This document shows, one piece after another, positions 46,001-52,440 of a DNA stretch of 64,000 bases. Under the pieces are notes generated by a model that did not search any database, was not told the DNA's origin, and worked only from the letters and a program-made list of their open reading frames with translations. How positions within the stretch are numbered: the stretch's first letter is position 1; every line of letters starts with the position of its first letter. The DNA is taken from contig JAWHQI010000170.1 of NCBI GenBank assembly GCA_033032865.1, forward strand, positions 3,865,001 to 3,929,000. The letters run 5' to 3'. The translations under genes were made by a program, and so were the position numbers. The DNA comes from Dactylorhiza incarnata (Eukaryota; Streptophyta; Magnoliopsida; Asparagales; Orchidaceae).

Positions 46001-49000
46001 AACGGGCTACCCCCGGCCAAAGCTATAAAAGGAGCCCAGAGCCTTCATTTCAGGACACATTGCTTTCTACGCCCGAGAGAGTTCCTTTGAAGATTTCCTT
46101 GGAATTCCCCTTCGGCGCTAGAAGATCTCCTTCGGCTCTCGAAGATCTCCTTCGAGCCTTCGAAGGTTGCGAAAGGCGACTCAACATTCTCACATTAGTT
46201 CTCACTACCGTTCTCAGAAGAAGAAGTACTTAGTTTTCCGAGAGGTGACCTGTCACCCTCGGAGTTCTCTCTCTCTCTATCATTGTAACGAGCAGCGGCC
46301 TGTCACGCTCGAGTTCTCAATCTCCAGTTGTAAACCCCCAGAAGATAGTGGAAGTTGGCCGACACAGCTCCGGCCGCGTGGTTTTTCACCATTTCCGGGT
46401 TTTCCACGTTAAAAGTCCTTGTATCACTTACTAATTCACTCATTGACTGTTTGCTCGCTCGGTTCGCTTCTGAGCTAAGGTGGTTCAATTCAACCGGTCT
46501 ACCAGACCACCCGAGCGATCTGCAACAATATTTAAAATTAATGTGAAGCATGTCATATTGTCATGTAAGCATAGTTATAGTAAACAATGTCGTACTTATG
46601 CAACTAGAAAGGTCACAAGTTTTCACATGGGGTAGTAACAATTTCATATGTGTGTTAATTATGTCTAATATTACTTAAGTACACAGCAAGGTTCAAGATA
46701 TTAAAAATTTACATTAGCATGTCACAGTAAAAATTATACATGACCACCGAGCTCCTAACCAACCCCTGGTTCTGCCACCCCCCAGAGGTTCCATTGCCTG
46801 CAACGACACTCAAACCTTTGCCTCCCTCGTCAACATTGTTCCCTCTCCGCCAATGCACAATAGGTTTTGTCCCCAACCCTCTACCTCTACCGCAGGCTTC
46901 TACCCTATTTGGCCACCAGTTCATTGATTTCCAGTTCTATGACAAGTACCCACCAACTCCTATCAGCCTCCCCACCGCTGTCTCGATCCCTTCTTTCCCT
47001 ACCGCAATCCCAACCCTACTAACAACCTCATCCTACCATTCTCCAGCCCCACCGACCATTTTCTATCCCCCATCCCCACTTGAGATCCTCCTACAACCCT
47101 CTCTGGATTCTTTCCTCCACCGGCTGACATCGACCGTTCTCGATACCCGTTTTACCCTAGTACTTTAAGTTTTTAGTTGTTGCCTCTTTCTTACATTGTT
47201 TCACCCCTAGTACTTTAAGTTTTTAGTTGTTGCCTCTTTCTTACATTGTACGGATACTCATGTATCATTTAGTAGTATGCAGTTAATTTGTGTCTCTTTC
47301 ATCGAATGTGCATTGCTTTTTCATCCCACATTTAAACTTCATCGCACTCCCATTGTTTTACAATCTTTACTTGTGGCCCTAAATTGAATTTGTTGTGCTC
47401 AATTGTTATTTCAAGTTTAAGTTCAAAATTCGCTAATTAATGTGATCTAATGTTGGATACCATTGCATGTTGACTCAATTAGTTACCAATATTAAGATAG
47501 TATTAATTTTAGTCATTAATTGCCTTTGTGTGTGCATCTCATACAATATTAGTTTGTGTTGATCCTTATAGCTTATTCCTACGTCAATGTTGTATAAGAG
47601 CCTCATGCTTAGTGTATTTACATAGTGGTAAACTGTTTAAGTTATCCATGGAAGGTCCTAATAATCCAATGCCTAATCAACGAGTTCTACTACATGAATG
47701 TTGAAAACTGAATTTCATAAGCTCAAGGTAGATCGATTCGATACCATCGATACGCATATAGACGACCCCAGTAACCCTAATGTTGATCCACAAGTTCTAC
47801 TATGGAGATATTGAATGCCGAATTTTTAAGTTAGTTTGATTGCATGGAGGCTCACTTAGATCACATGGATGCTCACTTAGATTGCTTAGACATTCACTTA
47901 GATCACATGGACAAATGCTTGGACGGGATGAGTACCCAATTGCGAGCTTTAATCACCATCATCATGTTAAAACCTAGGAATTCGGGTAAAGCCACCCCAC
48001 TTCGGCTAGACCCTATCTGATCCCTGCCTTCGCCGTTAGGTGAACTCATAATTTTGATGATCAATCTGACAAACTAATACGTATACGTACTGCGAATCAG
48101 GTGATTGGCCTCACCTCGCGAGGATCTCTTTCTGACGTAATTAACTTCGTAATAATATTGTATTTGCTGTGTTGTTTATCTTTTAGTGTGTTAGTATGTT
48201 GTCTTGTAGCGGGGTCTCCTTCTATATAAGGAGACATGAGTATGTGTAGTTCTTTATCTTTAGAAGTGTTAGCCATTTGGCTCTCTTGGAGAGGGGAGTG
48301 CCTTGGAGGACCCAACCTCCGGGTGTTTGGCGGGAGTTTGTCTCCCGATTGTATTTGTGTTTTCTTTTATGCAATGCAAGTTCATGTACTTTGTTCTTGT
48401 TCTTGATACGGCTACCACATATTAATTGGTCTGATACCTAGGAGTCTCCTCCTATATAAGGAGCACTGAGTATGTGTAGTTCTTTATCTCTGGAAGTGTT
48501 AAGACATTTGGCTCTCTTGGAGAGGGGAGTGCCTTGGAGGACCTAGCCTCCGGGTGCTTGGCGTGAGCTTGTCTCCCGATTGTATCTTTGTTTTCTTTTA
48601 TGCAATGCAAGTTTGTGTACTTTGTTCTCATTCTTTATACGACTACCGCGCATCACAGACCTATTATTAGGATACCCCTTCATGCACTGGTGATCCTAGT
48701 CGTGTTCCCACAGACACGAGAGGCCATTCCCCAGACATTGACTCATCCCATGTTGATGAGATTCAATGCCCTAAATACCATATTAGAGGACATCTAGCTG
48801 CTCCATTTCCTGTGAGGAATCAATCTCTATGGCGAGAATGAGTCTGACCCTGATTTAGTAATTAGACTTATGGATATAATGTTATGACTACCGTGGATGT
48901 TTCAGATAGTGATGCAGATAAAGCTTTTGAGTTAGACATTGTGAGCTGCCTACTGTCCATCCTTCATGTAGATGATGATTGGAGAAATTTTTATTTTGAA

Positions 49001-52000
49001 CACTTATTTTCCTAGTCCTAGTGATGCCGACAAGCTTACCTTTGACATCACCACTATACATGTCATCCCTCTGTGTTTTGTGCCGATTAGTCTTTGTCAT
49101 TTAAGGATAGTGTTTGACATGGCATTCTCCTTATGAGCCGTTGTCCACGTAGTTGTTTGGTCAACCTTGATTTTATAAGAATGATATCACGTATTACTGG
49201 CTAATAAACATGTGCACATTTTATGATTGGGACGTAATATTTTTTTTTCTATGTACCAACCGACATATCACTATAAGGATATGATTCAGACGGATGATCA
49301 TTTAAGCATATTAGAACTCCTAAATCTTTACACGTCACTAGGAAGTGTGTTTTTGAGTGAGAGTCGAGGGCCTGAAGGTGAGTGTTTAGTGGCGCCTTGC
49401 ATGCACCAAAGGACACCATCGAGGTCTCATGCATTCATTTGGATATTCGCCGCTTAGCCACCTAGTTCACGAATATTTTTATACCCTACCCTGTGAGCCT
49501 CCTGATGAGTCCCCCTCCCCCCTCCCTCTTTGGGAGACATTCGGCTTTTTGTTGAGTCATGTTTAGTGTATGTTTCGATCTAGTCATTTGTGTATTCATC
49601 ACTCACTCTATGAATATATTTGTACACTCTGTTCGGCGGACCTCCTGATGAGGCCCCTTAGTTGTGAGTCATTCAACGCATTTTATAGTCACATTTTAAA
49701 GAATCTGCTGAGCCAATTGCCACCATTCACATCATTGTATAATATGCATGACATTATCCGACATAAATCTGCATTAAATAATGAGGCTTACAAAGCTTAC
49801 ACAATACTGAATTTTAGTAGAGGTAAGTGATGGTTCGCACTCGACCAGAGAGGTTCTCATCTGAACACCTAAGAAATTGAATTCTAGGGGTATAAGCCCT
49901 TACTTGGTTCTAAAAAAGATTGGGTCAAATGAGTATTAACTGGATATTCCTAAGGATGTGGGTATCCACCTCATATACAATGTATATGTTTGACTCCATG
50001 CTACTAACCACAAGGTCATTTGGGTCCTCACCCTGATGCCCCTACCACCTTACCCTAAGCTTAAACCTCCACTTTAATCGTGGCTCGTACCTCCCACAGA
50101 TCATCAACATCGTCAGTAGTACACGATTTCCAGAGGACATCACATAGATCTTGGGCCACGAGATTCTCGAGTCACAATACAGAGTCATGATTCCCAGAGG
50201 ACATCACAAAGACCTTGGACCATGGGATTTTCGAGTCACCATACATAAGCCACTATCAGATACTTAATACACTAGAGAAGATGCCCTTTCACTGATGACA
50301 CCTGAGTGTCATCTAAGGAGCTTGATCGTCTAGTAGAGTGGGTGATCGAGTGTTGGTTGATGGTTCATACTCGATTTGAGATGTTCCTATTTGGTCTGCT
50401 AAGAAATTAACTCTTAGGCGAATATGTCCCCATACAATCTTGATAGAGAATAAATTAAGTTCTTATGAACTTGATATTAATATGAGTATTTATCTTGTAT
50501 TTAATGTGATGATTTACATATATATTATGAGCCACCTAGTTCTTAGGACCCTTCGCCTGACACAACAAACAACCTCAGCCAAATGCCCACCCCGGCTTCC
50601 CCTTCTCCCGCGACCTATACCTCAACACCTTCAACAACACGATGCCTTCCGCATGACAATACAACTACCCTAGATCACAAGATTGTGGCGACCTCATTTG
50701 GTTTTGAACACAATATTTGCTACATTGGAGAAGATGCCCATTCACTGATGATACTTGGGTGTCGTCTGAGAAGCTAGACCATTTCACATGTAGATTGCAT
50801 TAGGAGTATGACAGCCTTCATTCATCCAAGATGAATGCTTCCAAACCTCGGAGAATTGATGGAGATTAGGAGCATCGTTCTGGGCATGCACATCAAGACC
50901 TGCTTAAGGTTCGATTCTCATCACAAACAGTTATAAGGTCATCTAGACGATCGGAACTGTGGATGTCAACACAATTTTTCTTATGTTACTATACGATTGT
51001 GCATCCTCCATCTGCATATTTCCACGCGACCGTCTTCTCCCGCTTCAGATGCAGTTTCCCAATCTGTTGTCTCCAATGACCGTCAGTAGGTCATCTTGAG
51101 CAACCCTCCCCCTTTCTATAGGCAAACATTACATCTTCCCCCTTCCACCAAAATCCACACACCTTCCAAACCCCAAAGATGACTTCGATCCCTATGCAAA
51201 AATGTGGATTCCCACTTACGCTTCACTCACATTATTACTCAAACCTATCTACTGCATCCCTTCCACGTTAGACCCTACTACTTGGTGAGTTTCTATTTAG
51301 CATCATGTTTCTTACATTAAACATATGTTACTGATATTCCTTTCGAACATTGAATTTAGTTTTGTTCATCTTTATTTCAGTACTCATAGAGTTTTTCGCG
51401 TTGGCACAATGGTATTTACTTTCTATTATTTTTTAGTAGCGTTCAGTTATTACCGGTCAGCTTGATTTATTTGTAATCAATTGTGTTTAATTCCATAGGT
51501 TTAAATTCCTCTTTTTTAATTCAATATGCATCGATATTATTGCATGTTGGCTCATAGAGGTGGATTGCATAAATGTTAGGTTAGTTCTTAATGATGTTCA
51601 TCAATTTTGTGCATGCCTTCATTATCACATAGAGTTAGATCAGCGTTTGCCCCTGTAGCTTTTTCCCGCATCACTCTTTCTTCGACTTAGATAATTGGGA
51701 AGCCCTTTTGTATGCCTGCACATGTTTGTGGCTTGATCTACTTTCCACTTTGTTGTTTCTCCTTTTCTTTTGTTTCTTGCATGTAAAAAATATTCTCAAT
51801 TTCTCCACTTCCCTCTAATATGAACCTTTTCAAACCATCAATGTTATAAGATCCTTGTACACGCATTGTTTCATTTTTCAGGGATTTACATATATATCAC
51901 TAAAATCCTGTCTAATTACATATATGTGAAACTAATTCCACTTCTGTTTGTTGGATTGACTCAACTGATATATATTTAACAGGATATTGGCCGGCAAATG

Positions 52001-52202
52001 CTCATGTTTGTGGATTTTGGTGTCTTCCTCTGGAATGGCAATTTTGCTGCAGTGGATGCAGGGAAATGCTTTCTCCAACTTCCTCTAATTGTTCAATCAA
52101 GAAAAATATGCTTTGTACAAATCATGCTATTTTTGAAAATTTTCTCATGGATGAATCCAGTTCATGCTTGCCCATTTTTATTGGACTAAGTTCTATTGGA
52201 AG
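20222..52202 (+). CDS. Glycosyltransferase gene, nine visible exons, partial at both ends
   Basis: The exons are 20222-20293, 20382-20475, 21048-21193, 21278-21348, 21606-21687, 21999-22100, 22212-22267, 38558-38592 and 51983-52202. Together they give 878 nt with no stop, and every junction keeps phase. From family knowledge, the peptides [54 protein letters not shown] and VCGFWCLP resemble the plant UDP-glycosyltransferase/sterol-glucosyltransferase-like family (At5g24750 type, GT1). This is recognition from memory, not a search. The N-terminal exon (GTKGD-type start) and the C-terminal UDP-sugar-binding half are not in the window. Introns 7 and 8 are 16.3 and 13.4 kb and carry several retrotransposons; intron 9 is longer than 11.7 kb. 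Intact coding through such introns suggests, but does not prove, a working gene. Confidence 0.85.
20382..20475 (+). CDS. Glycosyltransferase exon b (94 nt)
   Basis: Acceptor TTTTACAG, donor GTAGGT. It encodes [20 protein letters not shown] and on to SDAS, ending in phase 1. It follows exon a after an 88-bp intron. Confidence 0.8.
20538..20921. mobile_element. 384-bp foldback MITE in intron 2
   Basis: Two arms of about 175-185 bp are near-perfect reverse complements. The left arm starts at 20,538 with TAGTTTTTATTCATTTTGAG and runs to GGGTCCCACCACA near 20,725. The right arm runs from TGTGGTGGGACCC near 20,750 to 20,921. The left arm has an extra 17-bp repeat (ATTTTATTCATTTTGAG). The element is flanked by TA on both sides, which would fit a Tc1/mariner-like target duplication, although its terminus is not the Stowaway consensus. 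It lies wholly within the intron between exons b and c and makes up two thirds of it. Confidence 0.85.
21048..21193 (+). CDS. Glycosyltransferase exon c (146 nt)
   Basis: Acceptor TTAATTAG, donor GTACTG. It opens with the last two bases of a split Asp codon and encodes [15 protein letters not shown] through to [11 protein letters not shown]. The [11 protein letters not shown] stretch is a typical core of the family. It ends in phase 0. Confidence 0.85.
21278..21348 (+). CDS. Glycosyltransferase exon d (71 nt)
   Basis: Acceptor ATTCCAG, donor GTACTG. It encodes [20 protein letters not shown] and then VPY, ending in phase 2 within a Ser codon. The intron before it is 84 bp. Confidence 0.9.
21606..21687 (+). 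CDS. Glycosyltransferase exon e (82 nt)
   Basis: Acceptor TTTTGCCAG, donor GTAACT. It completes the split Ser and encodes [20 protein letters not shown] through QASDNE, ending in phase 0. Confidence 0.9.
21802..21969 (+). repeat. Echoes of neighbouring exon starts inside intron 5
   Basis: ATATGCTGGAATGATGTT (21,802-21,819) repeats the first bases of the next exon (21,999). AGTGCTCCTTCCTCATT (21,953-21,969) repeats the start of exon e including its AG. These look like short filler duplications from local repair rather than alternative exons. Confidence 0.7.
21999..22100 (+). CDS. Glycosyltransferase exon f (102 nt)
   Basis: Acceptor TTCAAGTAG, donor GTGCGT. It encodes [20 protein letters not shown] through LGSLPFT in phase 0. 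The Trp-rich HWMWPLFTE block is a strong family landmark. Confidence 0.9.
22212..22267 (+). CDS. Glycosyltransferase exon g (56 nt)
   Basis: Acceptor ACTTCAG, donor GTAAGA. It encodes [18 protein letters not shown] and ends after two bases of a Leu codon. The codon is completed 16,290 bp away by the first base of the micro-exon at 38,558. Confidence 0.9.
22268..22689. other. Start of giant intron 7, no element recognised
   Basis: Ordinary AT-rich intron sequence. A 64-codon ORF at 22,294 is not supported by splice or family evidence. Confidence 0.6.
22690..23157 (+). mobile_element. Diverged LTR-like repeat, copy 1
   Basis: It shares an ordered series of blocks with 26,240-26,755 and, inverted, with 28,550-28,935. 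The blocks are a GACATCTGGAGAATA-type block, CCTATTTAA (TATA-like), GGGACTCTTTGG, GAGTTTGGCG and GTATCCCGTTTTATAATT. A degenerate initiator-Met primer-binding-like site, TTGGTATCAATGG, follows at about 23,163, so this may be a 5' LTR with 26.2-26.8 kb as its partner. Divergence is high and the ends are not defined. Confidence 0.55.
23158..23758. other. GC-richer DNA flanking the solo LTR, unrecognised
   Basis: Possibly the internal region of the diverged element above. ORFs up to 157 codons overlap on both strands with no family resemblance. I see nothing else. Confidence 0.4.
23759..24878 (+). mobile_element. Solo LTR of a Tat-type Ty3 element (TSD TTGCT)
   Basis: It starts TGTACAACCCCCATATTTGC and ends GGGTTTCAACA. 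The same termini are found on the LTRs of the Tat element at 53,156-61,145. TTGCT flanks it on both sides (23,754-23,758 and 24,879-24,883). CTATAAATAG followed by ACCCCCATGGGCACCTTGGG lies at 24,504, as in the other LTRs. No internal region is attached, so it is a solo LTR formed by LTR-LTR recombination. It belongs to a related but different subfamily because its internal array has another unit. Confidence 0.92.
23985..24350 (+). repeat. GC-rich palindromic minisatellite in the solo LTR
   Basis: About eight units of 41-45 bp. Each contains GGGGCGAGTGGGGGCAG followed by CCCCCCACTCGCCAACC, so each unit can fold on itself. It lies upstream of the TATA box, in the U3 part of the LTR. ORFs across it on both strands are low-complexity artefacts. 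Confidence 0.9.
24879..26239. other. Pyrimidine-rich decayed DNA, possible retroelement internal region
   Basis: C/T-rich sequence with Pro/Thr/Ser-rich short ORFs (for example 25,393 and 25,497). It is similar in character to 46,740-47,160 and 50,520-51,290. It may derive from gag-like regions, but no domain is recognisable. Confidence 0.35.
26240..26755 (+). mobile_element. Diverged LTR-like repeat, copy 2
   Basis: It begins with a short conserved reading frame, [20 protein letters not shown] then GLGIDM. This is mirrored on the minus strand at about 28,975-28,875 ([23 protein letters not shown]) and looks like the C-terminus of a retroelement polyprotein. LTR-like blocks follow: GGGGACATCTGGAGAATA, GGCCTATTTAAGGAC, GGGACTCTTTGGAGG and ATCCCGTTTTATAATTG. 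Exact ends are not resolved. Confidence 0.55.
26756..27860. other. AT-rich intron sequence, nothing recognised
   Basis: No element boundaries or coding sequence were seen. Two CTCYGCCCCTA motifs in opposite neighbourhoods (27,370 and 27,421) are too short to classify. Confidence 0.5.
27900..28295 (+). repeat. Three tandem copies of a ~145-155 bp unit with embedded microsatellites
   Basis: Each unit carries CCCCATCC, CTATCTTATCCTCACC, TTTATTTCCTCTGTATGCTC and CCATATTCC or CCATATGCC. The units start near 27,906, 28,060 and 28,202. Between units lie (CT)n and (TA)n runs at about 28,001-28,040 and 28,153-28,180 that vary in length. ORFs of 159 and 83 codons here are repeat artefacts. Confidence 0.9.
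28550..28980 (-). mobile_element. Diverged LTR-like repeat, copy 3 (inverted)
   Basis: On the minus strand it shows the same order as copy 2: a polyprotein-end-like frame ([13 protein letters not shown]), then CCTATTTAAGGAG, GAGGGACTCTTTGAGG, AAGTTTAGCGAGAGC and GTATCCCATTTTATAATTT. No partner LTR was found. Confidence 0.55.
29100..29455 (-). mobile_element. 3' LTR region of the older copia element
   Basis: On the minus strand the copia ORF ends at 29,448. A purine tract, TTTTGAGGGGGA, immediately precedes TGAATTAAATC, which would start the LTR at 29,455. A TATA-like TATAAAAAGAGGG lies near 29,350. The distal end is not defined. Confidence 0.5.
29448..29659 (-). pseudogene. Older Ty1/copia RNase H C-terminus (left part, split by insertion)
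   Basis: The minus strand reads [20 protein letters not shown] and then EDIFTKCL, ending in a stop at 29,448. This is the universal copia C-terminus (HDRTKHVEIDRHF, ADIFTK). It continues, across the SIRE-like insertion and its AACAT target duplication, from the right part at 37,143-37,745. Confidence 0.9.
29660..30994 (-). repeat. 3' LTR of the SIRE-like copia element
   Basis: 1,335 bp. It is longer than the 5' LTR partly because of a G homopolymer at about 29,702-29,717 and an extra 18 bp in the dyad cluster near 30,775-30,795 (one more GCGTCGACT unit). Confidence 0.93.
30686..30911. repeat. Dyad cluster in the 3' LTR (RCGTCGA-N7-TCGACGY)
   Basis: Around a dozen CGTCGA/TCGACG half-sites lie in 226 bp. 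Complete 7-7-7 dyads occur at 30,869-30,889 (spacer CTATATT) and 30,891-30,911 (spacer ATACTAT). One with a changed right arm lies at 30,686-30,706 (TCGCCGT). Others retain only the left arm. Confidence 0.85.
31193..32949 (-). CDS. Spliced ORF of unknown function in the copia element (broken by a frameshift)
   Basis: Exon 1 is 32,949-32,682 (starts [16 protein letters not shown]), the intron is 32,681-32,585, and exon 2 runs from 32,584. Splicing joins DLPS to [11 protein letters not shown] in frame. Exon 2 continues through a Trp/Lys-rich region ([16 protein letters not shown]) and a long Pro/Ser-rich linker. Near 31,870-31,890 a frame change leads to a C-terminal frame ([13 protein letters not shown], then a predicted helical stretch, then a Glu/Gln-rich tail with repeated QGEQ) ending at 31,193. 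The position, downstream of where pol should be, is that of the extra or env-like ORFs of SIRE-type elements. I do not recognise a domain and assign no function. No signal peptide or membrane segment is evident. Confidence 0.6.
32585..32681 (-). other. 97-nt GT-AG intron in the copia ORF
   Basis: On the minus strand the donor is CCATCAG|GTACAT and the acceptor CGTATCAG|GTGATG, with a branch-like AGTAACTAA upstream. The intron contains stops in the ORF frame, and its removal joins two frames exactly (phase 1). Confidence 0.7.
33158..33308. repeat. Dyad cluster in the internal spacer of the copia element
   Basis: Complete 7-7-7 dyads lie at 33,158-33,178 (spacer ATGGAAT) and 33,288-33,308 (spacer TTCGAAG). 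Single half-sites lie between them (for example 33,230 and 33,251). Confidence 0.85.
33394..35734 (-). pseudogene. gag: Copia gag with two zinc knuckles, disrupted
   Basis: A likely start is [15 protein letters not shown] at 35,734. The UBN2-like capsid region follows ([58 protein letters not shown]). A frameshift lies at about 35,070-35,095. The next frame carries a first CCHC knuckle ([14 protein letters not shown]), an acidic Ser/Glu/Asp region, and a long coiled coil (about 34,530-34,210). It then has ASTSxRR-type repeats encoded by the dyads, a stop at 33,724-33,726, and in the same frame NFYPNQ-type repeats and a second knuckle ([14 protein letters not shown]), ending at 33,394. Gag packages the RNA and forms the particle. 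This copy cannot make a full protein because of the two lesions. Confidence 0.85.
33688..33906. repeat. Dyad cluster inside gag coding sequence
   Basis: 7-7-7 dyads lie at 33,688-33,708 (TATCCAT), 33,787-33,807 (TTCGATG), 33,853-33,873 (GTATAAT, right arm TCGTCGT) and 33,886-33,906 (TATGAAG). In the gag frame several read as ASTSxRR or STSxxRR. Confidence 0.85.
35841..37142 (-). repeat. 5' LTR of the SIRE-like copia element
   Basis: 1,302 bp, from TGTTGGGAAAATAATTTATC at 37,142 (minus) to CTTTCA at 35,841. It carries the same dyad cluster as the other LTR (about 36,845-37,060), with a complete dyad at 37,039-37,059. Confidence 0.93.
37143..37745 (-). pseudogene. Older Ty1/copia RT C-terminus and RNase H (right part)
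   Basis: The minus strand from about 37,745 reads [32 protein letters not shown] and [20 protein letters not shown], the end of copia RT. RNase H follows: [34 protein letters not shown], an in-frame TAA where copia has a Glu codon (about 37,291), then [14 protein letters not shown] up to the insertion point. It is cut at 37,745 and split by the SIRE-like element, so it is the older of the two. Confidence 0.9.
37746..38557. other. Intron 7 tail, nothing recognised
   Basis: GC-rich purine sequence to about 37,930, then AT-rich intron. No coding feature was seen. Confidence 0.5.
38558..38592 (+). CDS. Glycosyltransferase micro-exon (35 nt)
   Basis: Acceptor AATGTTCAG, donor GTATAA. The first base completes the Leu codon of the 22,212-22,267 exon. 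Eleven codons follow, [11 protein letters not shown]. The last base starts a Gly codon finished by the first two bases at 51,983. The peptide is the expected conserved family sequence at this place, and both phases fit, which makes chance very unlikely. Introns of 16,290 and 13,390 bp lie on either side. Confidence 0.9.
38593..40305. other. Start of giant intron 8: unclassified sequence
   Basis: A 22-bp segment, AATAAGTGAACATCATTGTA plus AG or GG, recurs at about 39,206 and 39,264. GC-rich 24-bp repeats (ACTAAAGGGGCGGCGAYAGG) lie at 39,671-39,735. Overlapping Pro/Ser-rich ORFs at 39,311-39,919 are artefacts of the GC-rich tract. No element boundaries are defined. Confidence 0.45.
40306..40784 (+). 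repeat. 5' LTR of the gag-less Ty3 element
   Basis: 479 bp, paired with 44,007-44,514. The two copies have visible substitutions and small indels; the 5' copy lacks about 25 bp of the pyrimidine tract present at 44,240-44,272. Confidence 0.92.
40785..44076 (+). pseudogene. pol: Ty3 polyprotein remnant: PR-RT-RH-IN with stops and frameshifts
   Basis: Protease end: [20 protein letters not shown], ending at a TGA at 41,271. RT follows in the same frame: [43 protein letters not shown], and catalytic FFDD at 41,904-41,915. Frame changes near 42,030-42,110 and 42,190-42,230 interrupt the connection, where [16 protein letters not shown] lies in another frame. RNase H holds VECDAS. The integrase HHCC finger (THEGVHKT to CPTCQRSK) lies at about 42,910-43,025. 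The catalytic motifs are [13 protein letters not shown] and DGQTEVVN, and the IN C-terminus holds [11 protein letters not shown]. In-frame stops occur at 41,271, 41,484, 41,598, 42,228, 42,333, 42,484, 43,126 and 43,618. Three replace the Trp normally found there (41,271, 41,598, 42,484). Confidence 0.88.
44007..44514 (+). repeat. 3' LTR of the gag-less Ty3 element
   Basis: 508 bp. The integrase reading frame runs into its first 70 bases before stopping at 44,074-44,076. Confidence 0.92.
44515..45022. other. AT-rich intron sequence
   Basis: Nothing recognised. ATATT followed by TG at 44,934-44,940 could be an alternative left end of the next LTR, because ATATT also follows its right end at 46,527. 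Confidence 0.4.
45155..45525 (+). repeat. GC-rich minisatellite, ~33-bp units
   Basis: The first units carry CATCACGGGGGTGCGGCC. Later units are CTCTCCGCAGCGGGGCGCGGCC plus GAGCCGCACCC, about six copies. GCGGCCGAGCCGC within the units is a near-palindrome. Long ORFs on both strands are artefacts. Confidence 0.9.
45630..45810 (+). repeat. Imperfect CGCTCAGAACGC repeat
   Basis: About nine copies of GCGCTCAGAACGCYT or a close variant at 15-35 bp spacing. It follows the GC-rich array in the same LTR-like segment. Confidence 0.8.
46528..47153. other. Intron 8 sequence with a Pro-rich pseudo-ORF
   Basis: A 142-codon Pro/Thr/Leu-rich ORF at 46,740-47,168 has no recognisable domain. It resembles the C-rich tracts at 25 kb and 50.6 kb in composition, perhaps a decayed gag-type region. 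Confidence 0.35.
47154..47249 (+). repeat. 50-bp tandem duplication
   Basis: The unit starting CCCTAGTACTTTAAGTTTTT occurs at 47,155 and 47,205, nearly identical for about 45 bp. Confidence 0.9.
47250..48210. other. AT-rich decayed sequence
   Basis: A short internally repetitive stretch, CACTTAGATCACATGGA, lies at 47,850-47,912. No gene or element end was found. Confidence 0.4.
48211..48655 (+). repeat. ~230-bp tandem duplication with a promoter-like core
   Basis: Units start at 48,211 and 48,441. Each has CTATATAAGGAG about 10 bp in, then GTATGTGTAGTTCTTTATCT, GGCTCTCTTGGAGAGGGGAG and GTCTCCCGATTGTAT. The order matches the LTR-like repeats at 22.7-23.2 and 26.2-26.8 kb, so this is probably a duplicated R/U5-like piece of a related LTR. 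Confidence 0.75.
48656..51982. other. Rest of intron 8: decayed repeats, no gene
   Basis: Related segments lie at 49,825-49,910 and 50,358-50,440 (GGTTCRYACTCGAYYWGAGA and AAGAAATT). Another pair lies at 50,276-50,320 and 50,728-50,775 (GAGAAGATGCCC, CACTGATGA). A C-rich tract lies at 50,560-50,640. They look like remains of old retroelements. No domain or LTR pair could be defined. Confidence 0.4.
51983..52202 (+). CDS. Glycosyltransferase exon i (220 nt), GC splice donor
   Basis: Acceptor ATTTAACAG. It encodes [20 protein letters not shown], a Cys/Ser-rich variable stretch, then [11 protein letters not shown], and ends after AG of a split codon. The [13 protein letters not shown] block normally precedes the C-terminal UDP-sugar-binding half, so the next exon should begin by completing Ser and continue Met-Gly. 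The donor is AAG|GCAAGT, a perfect GC-type donor. No stop is present. The next exon was not found before 64,000. Confidence 0.88.
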
Positions 52203-52440
52203 GCAAGTTCTCACCCCTTTATTATCCAAAACCACTTTTTGCTTATGACTTTTGTTTCTTCTTCAATAAATTACATTTTTTTATCTCTCTCACAATATCT
52301 GCTATCATTTTTCTAACTGTTTGCAAGTTCTCAACCCTTTATTATCCAAAACCACTCTTTGCTTATGACTTGTTTCTTCTTCAATAAATTACATTTTTTA
52401 ATCACTTTCACAATATCTGCTATCATTTTTCTAACTGTTG
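52203..52440 (+). repeat. 120-bp tandem duplication starting exactly at the splice donor
   Basis: Unit 1 is 52,203-52,322 and unit 2 is 52,323-52,440. Both begin GCAAGTTCTCA and end TTTTCTAACTGTT. The first base of unit 1 is the first base of the intron, so unit 2 carries a copy of the donor hexamer preceded by TTT instead of AAG. Confidence 0.92.

Larger units (their letters stand above)
45023..46527 (+). mobile_element. Probable Tat-type solo LTR with two internal arrays
   Basis: The candidate runs from TGTGGTCAAAGTCC (45,023) to GAGCGATCTGCAACA (46,527). The layout copies the Tat-type LTRs in this window: a GC-rich tandem array, then CTATAAAAGG (46,023-46,032), then about 500 bp. With this start no target duplication is seen. 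Starting instead at 44,939 gives ATATT on both sides, which is weak evidence because the site is AT-rich. No internal coding sequence adjoins it. Confidence 0.5.

Noticed and set aside
45223..46002. 259-codon ORF rich in Arg/Pro
   Set aside because: It runs through the GC minisatellite and the CGCTCAGAACGC repeat; a minus-strand ORF of similar length overlaps it.
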